A stretch of DNA of 64,000 bases from Rachycentron canadum (GCA_038496675.1 CM076649.1:18778337-18842336); one strand, 5' to 3'; shown: positions 21,547 through 34,523, numbered from the stretch's first letter. The notes: generated from the sequence alone by a model not told the origin. A program made the numbers and translations.

Positions 21547-24500
21547 AGATGCAGTAATATCCCTCTGCTGTGTTGTTTCTCATGTCTCAAGTCTAGGACT
21601 ACAAAAAATATTTCACCTTTGCCTTATTATGTGTGGAAACTGTAGATAAGCTCTCTTCCTGTCAGTCAGCACCGGCCCAACAAGAGCCAACTTCATGGCA
21701 TCATCTGCAGCCAGCAAAACTAAACAAACACATCGGTATGTCTTCATTTTCCATGGCTGAGGTGATCCTGCTCATTTGATCTCTGCTTTGGAACAATTTA
21801 ACATTTAACCATACAATAATAATCTCAGCGTTGCCACCTGAATAGACATAGGAAACCCCAAGACAGACTCCTGTGCAAAAAGACAGATAACCAGCATGAA
21901 ACACTCAATTCCAGCTGAAGTAGCGCTGTTTTACACATCCACCCAACCAGGCTTGACCATGCATAGTCAGGCAGATTACACCCCAGTGAGCAGAGGGGAA
22001 GGATGGGTGAGCGATGTGGATAAGGGTGTGGTGCCCCCCCCCGCCGCCCAAGGACCACGGGGATGCTGAGCCATGCATCCATGACAAGAGACTTAATTAA
22101 CCCATGAATGCAGCACCTCCTCCAGGGAGAGGACTCCCAAAGTGTGGCCTGTCTTCTTGCAACACTGTTATTAGCAGCTCCTGAAGGCTCAAGGAGGCTT
22201 GGATATAGCAGACATGAAGATCCACCCCAGCAATTACAGACAGGAAGCAGGAGCAGGCCCATCCATGACCTGAAGGTCCAAGGCTCTCACCATACCAGAG
22301 CTACTTCAACAAAGAAAACCCATGGGCAAGAGACTGCTTTGTAAATCCCTCTCTGGCAATAACTGCAGTGCTTCAATGACAGGCGAATATTCAGGAAGAG
22401 CACTTAAGACACAAAAGCTTCCATAACCATAATGCAAACTATTGTTGTGGTGTAGAAAAGCCTTGAAGGTACTTCAGACCATTTTCGCAGAGCTCAGAGA
22501 GCGGTTGGTGCAAGTGTAGTATTGATATGCTGATGTTCTTACACACACCGTCTCCTTGACGCCACCACAACCAGGGTGGAAGAGACTAGTTATGTTCACT
22601 ATACACACTGTAACCAAGTCACTTTCTTATTTATAAGCTGTGTTTTTAACAAAACTCGGCAAGTTCATTCCTACTTCAGTATTTTTCTTCACTTCATATA
22701 GAGTCGAAACAACTGTCACCCGATGAAGTTATGATTAACCATGTGAAAGCCAAATGAAAAAGGGCCACATCAGCAGAGAAACAGCTGATGATTTAATGCA
22801 CCATCCGGCGACTCCTCTTCCCAGTCAGAAACACCTGCTGGGTTGTGTAATAACCAGGTGCATGCTGGATCTGGCTAAACAATCCACTGACGGAGGATTG
22901 TTTAGCTTGGACTGGTGATGTTTTTCAGTCAGACACAGGCTCAGGGAACTGGTTATATTTCACACCGAGATTGAACAAGCAGAGAAGTTGCATTTAGAGC
23001 AGACTTCAAATGACTAACTGTACAGCATCAAGAATTACTGTGTTGCAAAGCAGCATTTTGTTTGTTGGCCACTGGTTCATGTAGCTTGATATTACATAAA
23101 GTCTATGAACACCTGCCATGGTATTCAGGTGTTTGCATTATTTAGTCCCATTTATAGCAACGGAGGCAGGCTAAACACATCCCTGTGTGATGCATTACAG
23201 CCCAACAGCACTACACAAGCATCCTCCATCATGATCACACAGCTGACTCTACAACTCTGTCAAACAACTTGAATAAAACTTAACATTATAACCATCATGA
23301 CAGAGGACTTATTACAGGACTGTTTTATTTCAGAGTATTAGTTTTAGCTAGATATACCAACCGAGTATATCTGCAATTATCAGTTGTATGCACTGGCAGC
23401 AAAGTGTCTGACTGGAATTTATTGGTTATATATGTTGAAATACTTACTGCATATATGGGATTTAATATTTTTATCATATAATCATCATTACCACCATATT
23501 TCTTACCCTTCCCACCCCCTTTGAAAAATATAACACAATAAAACATCTACTCACATTACATAGTACATTTTAACTGACTTACTTTGTGCTTTAATCTACA
23601 CCGTCACACAAGAAATTTTACTTCTACTTGAATGAAATTTCTTTTAAGTAACAGTATTTTTAGTTGAGCACTATTTTTCAGCCCCCATCAGAACACACAC
23701 ACAAAGTTTCATGCACTTGAGCACAAGTATCCTGAGGGATGGCTCACGATAACATTGCTCTTCTATTTTCTCCTTGGCTGCACCTGGATTGCAACCATGT
23801 AATCGCTATAGATTTCCTAAGACCCACTTAGCAGCCTGTGCTGGGAGCTTTTATTGGACAAAACTAACTTCCTGTGACCAATCACTAGGGCTCAGTATCA
23901 TTTGAAGATTTTTGATAGGACTGCCAGAACGAAATATGAGTTTCAGTTTCATTACAAAACAAAACAACTTTAGTTTAGGCACAAATGAAAGTCAATGAAC
24001 TTCTCACAAGATCACAACTTTACCGACGCAAACAGTTGTTTTATGTTTTTGATGGCTGAGAAGGTGCCCCTGTACTGTCCTCATCTTAACTCATAACGGG
24101 TTGTGAAAAAACATGTTTTTTTAAAAGCAAGTCTGTGGCAACTTGGGTCTTGAGTTCAATTGCAGCAGTGTAGCAGCCAGTGTTTTTGCAGCTTCATTCA
24201 TGTTAGAGACTGAAAATCAGGATATCTCAGCTTGCGATTCATTTTAAAAAAATCTGTTTCAATTGAGTCCTTTCCAAATGTTTCCAAAGTCAAGATCAAA
24301 GTTTGGATCTCAACTTTTAGGAAGCTCCTTAAACACAGAGAAAAAAAAGAAATTTTAGCATTTATATAATTCCATGACATCAAAACGGCATCTTATGAAG
24401 AAGCCATATGGCCCAGAACAGCTACGAAATGAAGCTTATGGTGAGATTGTTTTATAAAGTCTTAATTAAGGTCTGGAAATATCTGATGAGAGAGCCAGCA

Positions 24501-24620
24501 TTTGGTGCCACTTGTCGTAACACTCTCTACTAGTTTGTCTAAATATTAGAAACCACTTAGTTGTGTTCTTGCCATGATTTAGATAAGTAGATCCATACCA
24601 CTCTTGCGACTGTATGAAAT

Positions 24621-24760
24621 ACATGAAGCTATTGCCCAGCAGCCAGTTAGCTTAGCCTAGCACAAAGAATAGAAACGGGGGTAACAGCTAAACTAAACCA
24701 GTTGACCGACACCATGAAAACTCAACAATTAACATATAGACAATAAAGGTTGAAACCAAA
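24621..24760. repeat. MITE-like TTAGCTTAGC repeat, copy 4 (truncated)
   Basis: CAGCCAGTTAGCTTAGCCTAG followed by AAACGGGGGTAACAGC and weak similarity further on. The right end is missing. Confidence 0.55.
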
Positions 24761-25645
24761 AAATAAATATTAACTATTAACCAGAAGACATTATTATGTA
24801 TATTTCTGATATTGGTGCCAATTTAGAAAACATGCTCACAGGTCATTTTGTCACATTATTTTTGACACCCAGTCTCCACTCCCATGATCAGACAGAGGTT
24901 ATGTTGAAGAAATGTGGAGGCAGGACACTGGACTGTGACACAGACTGGGTGATACCAATGGGCCCAGACAGATCTAATCTTAGGTACAGAATCAATGGTG
25001 CCTCTGTATCATGTCATGGATTTGTGCATGTAAATTCTTAGTGAGGAATCGAAATAGCTTAAAATATTGCTGCATAGCCTCCACGGTTGAAAAATCGGTT
25101 ATGAGTTCCTTCCGCCACAATCCTGCCAAAGGTATTTAAGATCGACTTATTCCACCAGAGGTATATGGAGCTGCTGCTGCTGCTGGTGGTCATGAAAGCC
25201 TCAGAGCCTTCTTCCACTGCATTTATCTAAGGCAATGGACTTATATCTAACTCCTCTCTCCTCTCTTATGCATGCCTTCAGTTTTCTTTCCTAGCAAGTG
25301 GGGAATGTCCTATTTCACACTGCTTAAATAATGACAACAAATATCTTGTGTGGAATGAAGACTTTCATACTGCACTATTTTTTGTGCCTGTGTGTGTATT
25401 ACAGAAATGTGTAACATTTCTTTGGCTTTGGCTTCGCCCTCCTGGTGTGCTGTCAGCATGGCGCCCTCTCTTTTATCCTCTTTGCCTGTTTTATCCGCTC
25501 TGTGCAGCACTATACAACACACACAACTGCCCACAAAGGAAAATAATAACAAAGGAGGGAAAAAATGAAAAGTGTTGCTTTTCAACAGCTTGTTCAAAGC
25601 ATGTTAAGGTTAATTCCAGAAAATTTGTTTATCCATTATGCATAC

Positions 25646-25813
25646 CTCAATTTCTCCTTCAAACTCAGAGGAGTCTAGCAGGGTCACTTTGAAGGGGATG
25701 GTTTTGAGTCGTTTGGAGCCTTTCTGGGGAGATTTCAGGTTCTTGTTTGGTGAAGTCTTCTCAGACATTTCCTCTGTTTCTCGATGTTCGTCCAGATGCT
25801 TGGAGTTCAGTTC
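25646..25813 (-). CDS. epb41l1: epb41l1 exon: headpiece end and start of FERM lobe F1
   Basis: This exon has 168 nt, phase 0 at both ends. The acceptor is a T-rich tract ending in AAAG and the donor is GAG|GTATGC. It encodes KHLDEHRETEEMSEKTSPNK, followed by KSPQK and then FKVTLLDSSEFEGEIE, the first strand region of the FERM domain. The match to 4.1N (LSERTTPSK...KSPQK...CRVTLLDASEYECEVE) is clear. The ATG inside EEMSEK could serve as a further internal start. Confidence 0.93.
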
Positions 25814-25969
25814 CTTTACACATATAAAGAAAAAAAATACACGGTCAAATGACACAATGATTTCATCTTCCATCCCTGATACATACTGCGAATACTTCTA
25901 AGTGCCAGTACCAGGAGAGTGCCTTAACCTTTAGTTCTTTAGACAAAGGTAAGTTTCATTTCTATTATT

Positions 25970-26340
25970 TAAAGGTCCTATACTGTATAAAGACAGATGT
26001 TTATGTCTTTTCTAGGTTCTATATCAGTACTGTAAGTATCAAAGTGTTCAGTCCAAATTGAGCCTTAGAATAAGCTGTTAGGATTTCTGTAACTTTGTGA
26101 TGTCACAACATAGCAGTCACTGCTCTCAGTCATGCCCCAACCCCAGTCTTGGACCAATAGTCCAGCCTTGCAGGATTTGGTTTACCTGAAATGTGCTACA
26201 CTTTATTAGATCACTCAGAAAACACAGCCAATCAGAGGGGAGGCTGAGAGCCATTGTATAACCTCCCCTGGACAAAGATCATAAGGTGTGGTTGCAGTGG
26301 CCTGAGTGAAAGTCAATAGCGTGAAGTCTGCATGTAGCTT
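25970..26340. repeat. probable teleost dispersed repeat
   Basis: Blocks such as GGTCCTATACTGTATAAAG, TTGTGATGTCACAACATAGC and CAGCCAATCAGAGGGGAGGC look like a repeat family common in fish introns. Recognised from memory; boundaries are uncertain. Confidence 0.4.
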
Positions 26341-27500
26341 CAATAAATATTGGGCATCTAGTACAATCTACACAAGTCTGCTACTTCAAACACTGAAAGA
26401 CATACAGTTCAGTGTACATCCACTACAAATCACCAAGAGACAAACACCCCTAGAAATACTGAGAACTAATGATCCCAGATAAAACTTTGTCAAAACACAG
26501 AGCCAAAGTGAAACTGGAGTATACTGGTTCTGTTTGTAATTATGATAATGACTAAAATGTTTTCATGTTGAGTCTCTCAGTTGTATGTTTACATAAGAGA
26601 TGACCCTTTGCATTTTTGAAGCAATCTGTCACAAACACTGGTTCCCATAAGCCCTAGACCTTTGCTGGCTAAACGTCATGCCCAGAGAAGACAGAGAAGT
26701 TTTTACACAAGTGAGATTACCGCTAGAAAATTGGAAAAAAAAAGACTTCTGGAGAGAGTGCTGGTGAATTTTATGTACATGGATGAACGCTTGTAGTTTT
26801 TTGTTTGAATATGGAAAGTAAATCCCTGGAAGATGCTTCATTGTTTGCAGAGACCCATGAAATAAATACTGAGTGAGAGATCGTGTTGAATTATAAAGGC
26901 TTGTGGAACATAGAGTCTCTGTTGACTTGGATTGATATAAGCTCAGTTCTTAGTTGTTACTGATCATTTACATCTAACTGCTAAGTTTGTCCAATGGTTG
27001 CTGACTGAACAACTGACAGAGGTCATTAGATGGAAGAACAGCAGAGATGATATGAGATATAGTAAGCATATCTGACATGACTCTAGATAAAATGCTGTTT
27101 ATTAATAATGAAAACTGGGAAAACTTTTTAAATAAGATTTCACTGAATAATTCCATATATTGAGCCACAGTAAGGTTCACCAATAATAACACTTTGTGCC
27201 ACTGACAGCTGTAATCTGAGTTTTGTCAAAGCAAATACATTTTCTTCGTTGCTTACAAGTGTTTGGAGTCGTTCCTCTGAGTTTATTAAATACCTGTAGC
27301 CATAAAACTGCAGATGGATCGATCTTTATGTCTCCAAAGTGAGACAGCTTCTGTAAGCATTTACACATGGCTTGAAACCGTAATTACCACAGTGTTTATC
27401 AAGGGTTAAGACTTGGTTTTAAAGTTAGGTATCAATTGGTGAGGGCTAAGGTCAGGGTAAGGGGGGTTTATTATGTCCTCACAGAAAACATAAGATAAGA

Positions 27501-27501
<1 letters not shown>

Positions 27502-27553
<52 letters not shown>
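27502..27553. repeat. (GT)26 microsatellite
   Basis: Pure GT run about 160 nt inside the intron after the start exon; CA on the transcript strand. Confidence 0.97.
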
Positions 27554-27556
<3 letters not shown>

Positions 27557-27712
27557 GAGAGAGTGTATGTGTGCAATACTGGAAAAAAACACAAGTAAGC
27601 ACAACCAGCACAGAGGTGCTCATGATGATGTCAACGTCGGTCTGGGCAGATTTTGTCAGTACTGTAGTGTCACCGGCGTGTGATCCATCAGGTCATTTAG
27701 GGCTGTGCTCAC

Positions 27713-27844
27713 CTGTTTGGCCATCTTGCTGTCCGAGTCCTGCATGCCTGCTGCTGCCCCCTGCTGTCTGAGAGGACTCCTGTCTTGCTCTCTTCACCTC
27801 TGACCTGGGGCCTGCCTCTGTCACCTCAACAAAGTAGCGCCAAC
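27713..27844 (-). CDS. epb41l1: epb41l1 exon with probable start codon (5'UTR plus first 11 codons)
   Basis: The acceptor is a pyrimidine-rich tract ending in CAG just above 27844, and the donor is CAG|GTGAGC at 27713/27712. The first part reads VTEAGPRSEVKRA, which matches the start of mammalian 4.1N (MTTETGPDSEVKKA), but the codon aligned to the mammalian start ATG is GAG. That frame does not join in phase to the next exon. The frame that does join encodes the tail MQDSDSKMAKQ and opens at the first ATG of the exon, 27745-27743 (G at -3). I therefore place the coding part at 27713-27745. The alternatives are a one-base error in the GGGGG run near 27760 with an upstream start, or a start in an unseen exon. 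Confidence 0.72.
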
Positions 27845-29184
27845 CTGACAGGAGACAAGAACACAGATTTTTGAAATCTGTAACTTTGTGATGAACCCGT
27901 TGATTAGAGGAAGGAGAATTCTTTGTCCGTGTGATATAAGATATACATGACATAAGGAACCGCATGATATAATATTTGATAATATTTCCCACCATGTGCA
28001 ATATGTTTTCTAATATCAGAATGTATTCATTTATTTATTGACTTATTGGCATGTGACAAATCAAACTGCTGTTTAGTGGCAGCATCACTTAAACATGAAA
28101 CATAAAATACAATAACATCATTTTATTAGCCCCTACCCGCTGTGATGATAACTTTTGAATGTCACCTAAGTCTATTATACACACACAGAAATTTGCATCT
28201 AACCTATCCATTAGCAATAAGCACACACACACAGAGACACACACAGACACCCGCAGTGACCATTTCAAGCCACTTCTCTGACCTCTACGCCACAGTTTCC
28301 TGCTGCTCAATAGAGCTGCCATGTCAAAAACATTAATGCGTGCTATTTTAAAAAGAGCTGAGATGACAGCAGGAGCTGCACCGGGAGGGTGCATGTGAAA
28401 AAATGCACAAAACACGAACGCATTCACCCCAAGACAATAAGGCCAGAATCACCTTCGTCTGAAAGCTTAAGCTTCTTGATATAACATAATTTCCATAGAA
28501 CATAATTCACCTTGCCGTCAAGGACATTTACTTTAATTATAAATCCCTCACTTAGCCGGATAATGATCATCTATTTAAGTAAGACCAGCTCTGGCACTAA
28601 GATGATGATGACTACTGAAAAAAAAGAAAGAGAATTAGGCTGTGAGCTCTACCGCCAGTGCTTGTGGCTATCACTGCGTTCCTACAATCATTAAGGTGTT
28701 CAACCAAAAAAAATGATAAGAGTCTTATCACCCATCTAAGAGCAGGTGAGTTTGCTGGTAATGCTGCAGTCTGTATCGCTCCATGCTGCAATGGACTATG
28801 TAACTGCCTAGATGCATATTATGTACTGTGTAAAATGCATAAGTGAAATCAGTTGAAGACCATGTGTTGTTGAAATGAAGCGACAACACAAAGATGAAAA
28901 GTACACAGCCTAGAGCTGGTGTGTGAGGTGCTGTCATTTTCTTTGGCCTCCTTCATCTAATTCCACTTCACTTTGCCAGTTTCTACACTGGCCTGGAAAT
29001 CAGCTGACGCTTGTTGCCTTCAGTTGCAGGTTATACCATGGGTGTGGGTGGATAGAACAATAACAAGCTCAAGTGAAACAGTTTTGTTAGTTTAAAAAGG
29101 TGTGGACTCCAAGCGTGTCTAAACAGAGGCTCGCTGGAAATATAATGAAGATATCTGGGGAGACTATTCTGCAGTTAGATAGAA

Positions 29185-29470
29185 GTGTAGAAATAGAAGT
29201 ACAAGAAATCCTGCAGTCAAAATTTTACTACATTTAAAGCACATAAAAATAAAAAATGAAGTAAAACTACTCATAATGCAGAATGGGCTGTTTCAGTATC
29301 ATGTATTTATTTGATTATAATTATTGATGCATTACTGTGTGAAAATCAATTTAATGTTGCAGCTGGTAAAGGTAAAGCTAATTTAAAGTACTTTATATGG
29401 TACCAACTATCTCACCCTATAATTATCCTTAATTTAATTTAATTAAACTAGCTAATAAATTTGCTTAATC
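29185..29470 (-). repeat. fish dispersed repeat, reverse copy of the 8695-9885 family
   Basis: Contains CCTGCAGTCAAAATTTTACT, ATAATGCAGAATGGGCTGTT, GATTATAATTATTGATGCAT, AATGTTGCAGCTGGTAAAGG and AGCTAATTTAAAGTACTTTA, the usual order of blocks in this family. Confidence 0.65.
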
Positions 29471-29644
29471 TAAGTCTGGCTGGGAGCAGGTACTTCCTGT
29501 AGTTCCTGAATTGTTAACTAGCGCATTAATTAGCATCCACGAGTACACAAGACTGTCCGCTCGGGTCCAGGTGAGAGGGTGTGTGTGTGTCAGCCTCCAT
29601 CGTGTGCACAGGTGTGTGTGTACACATTCACAAGAGAGCATAAC

Positions 29645-29735
29645 CGAGGCTTTAGAGCTACTTTGGTCAGTGTCAGGCGATTTCTAGTCTTTATGCTAAG
29701 CTAAGCTAACTATTTACTGACATCTAACTCCTTAG
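29645..29735. repeat. MITE-like TTAGCTTAGC repeat, copy 5 (one end only)
   Basis: Only the right end is present: TAGTCTTTATGCTAAGCTAA followed by GCTAAC. Confidence 0.65.
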
Positions 29736-32091
29736 CAAAAAGTATGTTGCGTAAAAAGTCAAACAATATCTTGTATTCCATATAACCTTTTTGTCAAATA
29801 ATGTAAGCTTATGTGCACTGTCATGTTTCTACTAGAAATAGAAACAGGTTGGTTTTTTGTTGCTTTTATTTTTGTTGCTTTTTTTTGCTCAGTTGTTTTG
29901 GGAAAGGAATCTCTCTATGTCAGATTTGGTTTGTAGAGCTCAGAAAAACCCAACATAAGAGAAGTATTTTGTTCACATTGTAGATTTTTGTGTAATAATT
30001 TATGTTCCTATGTCACTGCTGCAGCTGTACATCTGATGCCTTATAAACCCACGTGGGCTGGGTACTTTTATGTGCATGATACAAAAATGAAAATCACAAT
30101 GTGTGCACTACATTGTCATCTACCCGACAGCTCTGCCTCTCCTACACAATGGATTTCTCGCTGTAAGATTGTCAAAAGTCAGAGCAAAGTGGTGAATTAA
30201 AAAACAAGCTTTTGCTCTGTAAGTCTGAACACACAGCAGCCTGACATCCACTGTCAGCGATACAGTGAAAACTTCCTGCTGTTAAACTCCACTGTTGAGA
30301 GGATTTCAACCATTTTAGGCCACATATCCAAGAGAGAAGGAAAAAGAAGCTGCCCATCAACCAACCCCTTAGAGCAGGCCATATCCTGTGGCTAGATATT
30401 TTTTTATCCAAGGTGGATGTTTTATAACCACCGGAGGAAAAAGATGCTCATGACCCTGAAACGTGTTTTTTCTTGACCTTTTATAAAAGTGAGACAAAGT
30501 AAAGCCGTGAACATATTCTCAGTGGGATCTACTCAGCACAACATCAACATAAGAATAATGCCTGTGAATTATAGAATTCTTTTGGGACCTTGCATGTAAT
30601 CCAGTCTCTATATGACCCTGGAAGTCTCTCTGCAGCAAATTACATCAACATAATGCACCTGGGGGCTGTGGGCGATCATAGCTGAACACAGAGGCAAGAA
30701 CACAACCGGTTCACACTGGTTCAGAGGAGAAACAACCCTCCTCCAACTCCCAACCAGGGAAGGTCTTGACATATTGTGCGTGGTTAAAGGAGTATGAAAC
30801 CCACCCTTCACTCCCCCTCCTCCTCCTCCTGCTTTGCTGTGCTATCACAATTGTCCCATTACTTACAATCACAGTGATATGACAGAAATGAATTCCCCTC
30901 TTAAGGAACAAAAGTGAAGCGAGGAGGGGTATGTCTGCTCAAGGCCTCATTTCCCCCTCGCTATGTGTGCAGCTGGGCACTGAGCTATAAGTTGCTAAAT
31001 CAATTTCCCCTCACTGGTTGAATTGTGGCTATGACTGCCAAGTAAACTCCCTGATTGGGGAGAAAAAACTCTGTCGAGTTTTGTGTTCTGATGGCGGAGG
31101 AAGCAAACATTCAGTGCCGCCGTGTCCTTTCTGTTATCGCATTTGCCTCCCGGTCCAAATCAGTCAAGCTGAAAATAACGGGTGTCTCCCATGTGTGCAT
31201 TACAGGTGCACGCTTTCTCATTCGGTCCAAGGAAACAGAAGCTGAAGCCCCCCCCCCACTTAACATCCATCTGGGCCACATGACACAATGCATTCATCTA
31301 CTGTCTCAGATGTGTTGCATTCATGGCAGCAAATTACCTGAAAAGTGCTCCAAGTCAACAGTTCTGTTCCCTGCCTAGGACATTTTTCACTTCTGGTCTG
31401 AACACATTACCAAGCCCACAGCCAACCCTGACACATTTTTTCTACCAATACCCAAATCGATAGTTGCTGCTGCTTTGAAGTGGTCATAAAAGATTTTGAT
31501 ACGTGTCAGCCAATTATGAAAAAATGCCCTGCGAGGACACACACGCACACTAGCACACAACGGAGAATACAAATTACATAATCCAAAGTTAGTTTGTGGT
31601 AAATGTGGTCCCTTATTGAGACGTCTTCTAATTACATCAGATTAATTGCCAAATTAACACAGACTGATGTTATAGAGTGAGGCGGCAGAGCCCTGCAAAT
31701 GCATTAATTTCCTGTAACAGACCATTACCCACAATCGCCTCTGTCAGCCCAGCGACCGAGACCTTGGCAGAGGAGAAGAAAGCACCTTAAAGAGCAAAAT
31801 ACAATGCATGTTTCCTTTGTTGTTCACAGTGTGCAGTTCACTGACGATGTCTGTCTTTGATATCTGCCATCAGTGATAATAATTCATCACAGAGAGAGGC
31901 ACATTGTTTCCTTGGAGGGTTATGAAAAGCTACTCTTCCATAACAAGCTCAGTGTTGTCCCTTGTTCCTCCTGTCTCTTCCTCTTCATTCTCATCAGAGG
32001 TAAGCTTTAATCTAAGTAAGGCAAGCAGAGGGAGAATGAGAGAGGGAGGACGCACGTCTGTGGAAGAGTACTGGCTCAGCTCCGAGATGCA

Positions 32092-32105
32092 GTTACCATG
32101 GTAAC
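32092..32105. promoter_or_regulatory. perfect RFX X-box-like palindrome
   Basis: GTTACCATGGTAAC is a perfect 14-bp palindrome made of two RFX half sites (GTTACC/GGTAAC). It lies about 4.2 kb upstream of the epb41l1 start exon and outside any recognised repeat. The assignment is by motif only. Confidence 0.4.
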
Positions 32106-33404
32106 AGCATAGAGTATTCCTTTTTTTTTTCACGCCCGATCGTCTCTCTCTCCCCTCGGAGCAGTGACTGAGAAACACAGAGAGGAGCCGAACAAGGAGG
32201 GAAGATGAGAGGCCAAAAATACGAGGCAGCCAGTAAGACAGAGGGATCAAGGATAAACGGAAAAGATAAGAAACGACAAGAAGGAGGAAATAAGCTGATG
32301 TGGCATCGCAACTCAGAGGAAATGTCAAGCAGCCTTCCCTCTGGTTAGTGGTGGAGGAGCTGCACACAGGGACACTGATAGCAGAGATGCAGCTTGCCGC
32401 TGCAAACCTCTCTCCAAACATAACCTGCTCCACATCTGAACCCTCACAGTGCACAGTCATCACTGTTTGGCCAATACACAACTCTAATCTCATTCAACAG
32501 TCCATAGCTCTGCCCCATGGTCTTAATCACATTTACCCATTAGCATGCACTGAGCGCACAATGCAGCCGAGTAATCACAAAGAGCACTGCACTGGCAAAA
32601 GAGAAAGACAGAATACAATAGCTACAACCCATCCTCTTATTTGCATTATTTATCATAAATTACTATTACTTAGTGTGATTTCAAACAAGAAGATGAATCT
32701 ATAGCAGTAGAAATGTGGGTGGAACTGTTGCAGTATGGTCACGTGGTTGAACACACAGGCCTGCAGCTAAATCTGTCATCCATGACTGAAATGCTTCATC
32801 GTTTTCCCTTTTGAAAGAGAGTCACAAGTGCACTTCACATGTGCTTTTACTATGGTGAATATTCAGATGTCGACCTCACACTTTAAGGTCAGATTCATGG
32901 TAATGGATCAGATCAGATGGAGCAAAAACACACTGAATGGTTGTAAATGAGGTCAAGTAAGTAGCTGCCGCTGCTGCTGCTGCCTGGATACATCAGTGTT
33001 GCCACCACAGCTACTTGCAACACTGTCCACCAAGAATGATCTCATCTGACAGCTGAAGAGAGAAGCTTGTGACTGGATGACATAGTAAGTAGCATTAAAG
33101 AATGACTATAGCTAAGTCGTATCAATGCTGTTCAACAGCCAGGACCAGATCATTAGTCTGTGAAGCTAAAGTTGCCCACAGACCAGTTTTGTCTGGTCTG
33201 TGCTGGTGAAGTCATTTATGGACCTCGGGTGAAGTTGAACCAGATTCTGTATCATTGTGGTCTGAGGTTGCCATGTTTGCACGGCAAACTGCAGTGGCAA
33301 GACAGAAAAGTACACAGTCAAAAGCGAAGAGTCGTACATATTTGCAACCTCTGTGGTCGTGGAGGCGTCCAAAAATTTTCGTGACTCTGTGAATCTGTAC
33401 TTCT

Positions 33405-33760
33405 GCGCAACAGTCAGCATGCTAACATGCTCACCACAACAATGACATGTTGATTTTTAACAGGTATAATGCTAACCATGCTCACCATATTAGTTAGCAT
33501 GCTAACACGTTGCTAACGAAGCAGCCCTACTCAAGTGAGATGGAATTATGGAGGTTTCTATAAATATTTTATTTTAATAATTTAATTTTATTTTTATTTT
33601 AACTGTGTGATACCACAGTTAAAATCTGATTAATAAAACACCAAAGGGATTATTCATTCTGAGAGTGACATGAATATCTGAACCAAAGAAAATCCACTTG
33701 ATGGTTGTCAAAACATTTCACTCAAAAACACAAATCTCGACCTTCATGCTGGACGACAAG
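33405..33760. repeat. percomorph dispersed repeat (GCTAACATGCTCACC family)
   Basis: GCATGCTAACATGCTCACC, AACAGGTATAATGCTAACC, ATGCTCACCATATTAGTTAG, GCATGCTAACACGTTGCTAA, then GACATGAATATCTGAACC and AACATTTCACTCAAAAACAC after an interruption near 33560-33660. Confidence 0.6.
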
Positions 33761-34518
33761 TGTGCAGATCACAAGTGGAGGTTGTTGATGGGAAAAATCC
33801 TCGTCTTATTGGTCCCACACGTCTGTCCAACTCTAAAATGTAATACTGGAGCTTTCATCAACATTGTAAGGTCAATAGTTCATCTGCTATTGTACTGAAC
33901 ACCTCATCATGTTGTCAACAATTCTGACTCGTCGAGAATGCAGCAGCATTTCTGCCTGCCACGTCTCGTCTAAATGATCCAAAGCACACTGCGCCGTGTC
34001 AGTGAGAGTTCATACAATCACTCCAAGAGAAGGATGAGAGGCTGAAGGACGTTCCCCAACAGCCCACATACACACTGACCTGTCATATACACTGAAAACT
34101 AGCGTAGCGGTGATGGGAGCCACTCAGGCAGAGATGCAGTAAGTTTTTCCACTCCAGTGGTATTCTCTTCCTGAGATGATGCTAACACCTCTTGTAGCTG
34201 GAGTGTCTCCGCATATCTTAGCTAAGTTTCCTGGGCGAGCTGCTGCAACCAATGGATGATGACAGATGAGGCCTGAGTGGAAAGACCGAGGCTTAAGTAA
34301 AGTATAGCGACAACAACTGCATGACTCTTCAAGCTTCACATTCCTGCAGTACGTCTGGAATCAGCCCCAGAAGAAAAACAGACTACAGAGGACCGCATTT
34401 CCTCCTCACAGCCACTGTAATAACACGTGCTCACCTCCCTCTCAGCAGACTGGAACGCAAAGCAGCACAAAGTTTGGCACTTTGCTAAATTAAAGGTGCT
34501 TGCTCTCAGATGAATATC

Positions 34519-34523
<5 letters not shown>

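Larger units (their letters stand above)
19710..25645 (-). other. epb41l1: epb41l1 intron (5.9 kb)
   Basis: Holds a dispersed-repeat copy (20515-21080), a truncated MITE-like copy (24621-24760) and an X-box-like site (21533-21546). The open frame at 21825-22262 has no recognised homology. No exon was found. Confidence 0.6.
25814..27712 (-). other. epb41l1: epb41l1 intron 1.9 kb
   Basis: Contains a probable dispersed repeat (25970-26340) and a long GT microsatellite near the start exon. No additional exon was recognised. Confidence 0.6.
1236..27844 (-). other. epb41l1: epb41l1 gene (band 4.1-like protein 1, 4.1N), 3' part missing
   Basis: This is the envelope of the gene; single exons are listed separately. 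Protein 4.1N links membrane proteins to spectrin and actin under the plasma membrane, mainly in neurons (family knowledge). In the order of translation the window shows a short headpiece, a FERM domain (about residues 48-330), a FERM-adjacent segment (about 340-386), an acidic linker, a spectrin-actin-binding-like exon (477-526) and a long variable tail. All exon junctions keep phase, giving 1208 codons when every non-duplicate exon is joined. Introns begin GT and end AG. The C-terminal domain, with its usual THxTKTVKGG-type block, is absent, so the gene runs off the left edge. The paralogue call L1 rather than L2, L3 or epb41 comes from exon 1774-2133 and from the motif KHQASINELKRAL in the exon at 7755-7904. 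No transcript evidence was available. Confidence 0.93.

Noticed and set aside
21825..22262. 145-codon open frame on the minus strand in the epb41l1 intron
   Set aside because: No homology, no supporting splice sites, and Cys/Leu/Ser-rich composition without domain features.
28283..28322. Possible upstream first exon MAALLSSRKLWRR with a GT donor in the right phase for the VTEAGP frame
   Set aside because: Only 13 codons with no homology, and the VTEAGP frame it would feed does not join to the next exon. Phase match alone is a one-in-three chance.
31930..32493. 187-codon open frame on the minus strand
   Set aside because: No homology recognised, Ser/Leu-rich with an acidic end, and it crosses the X-box palindrome and a homopolymer run. 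It looks like a chance open frame.
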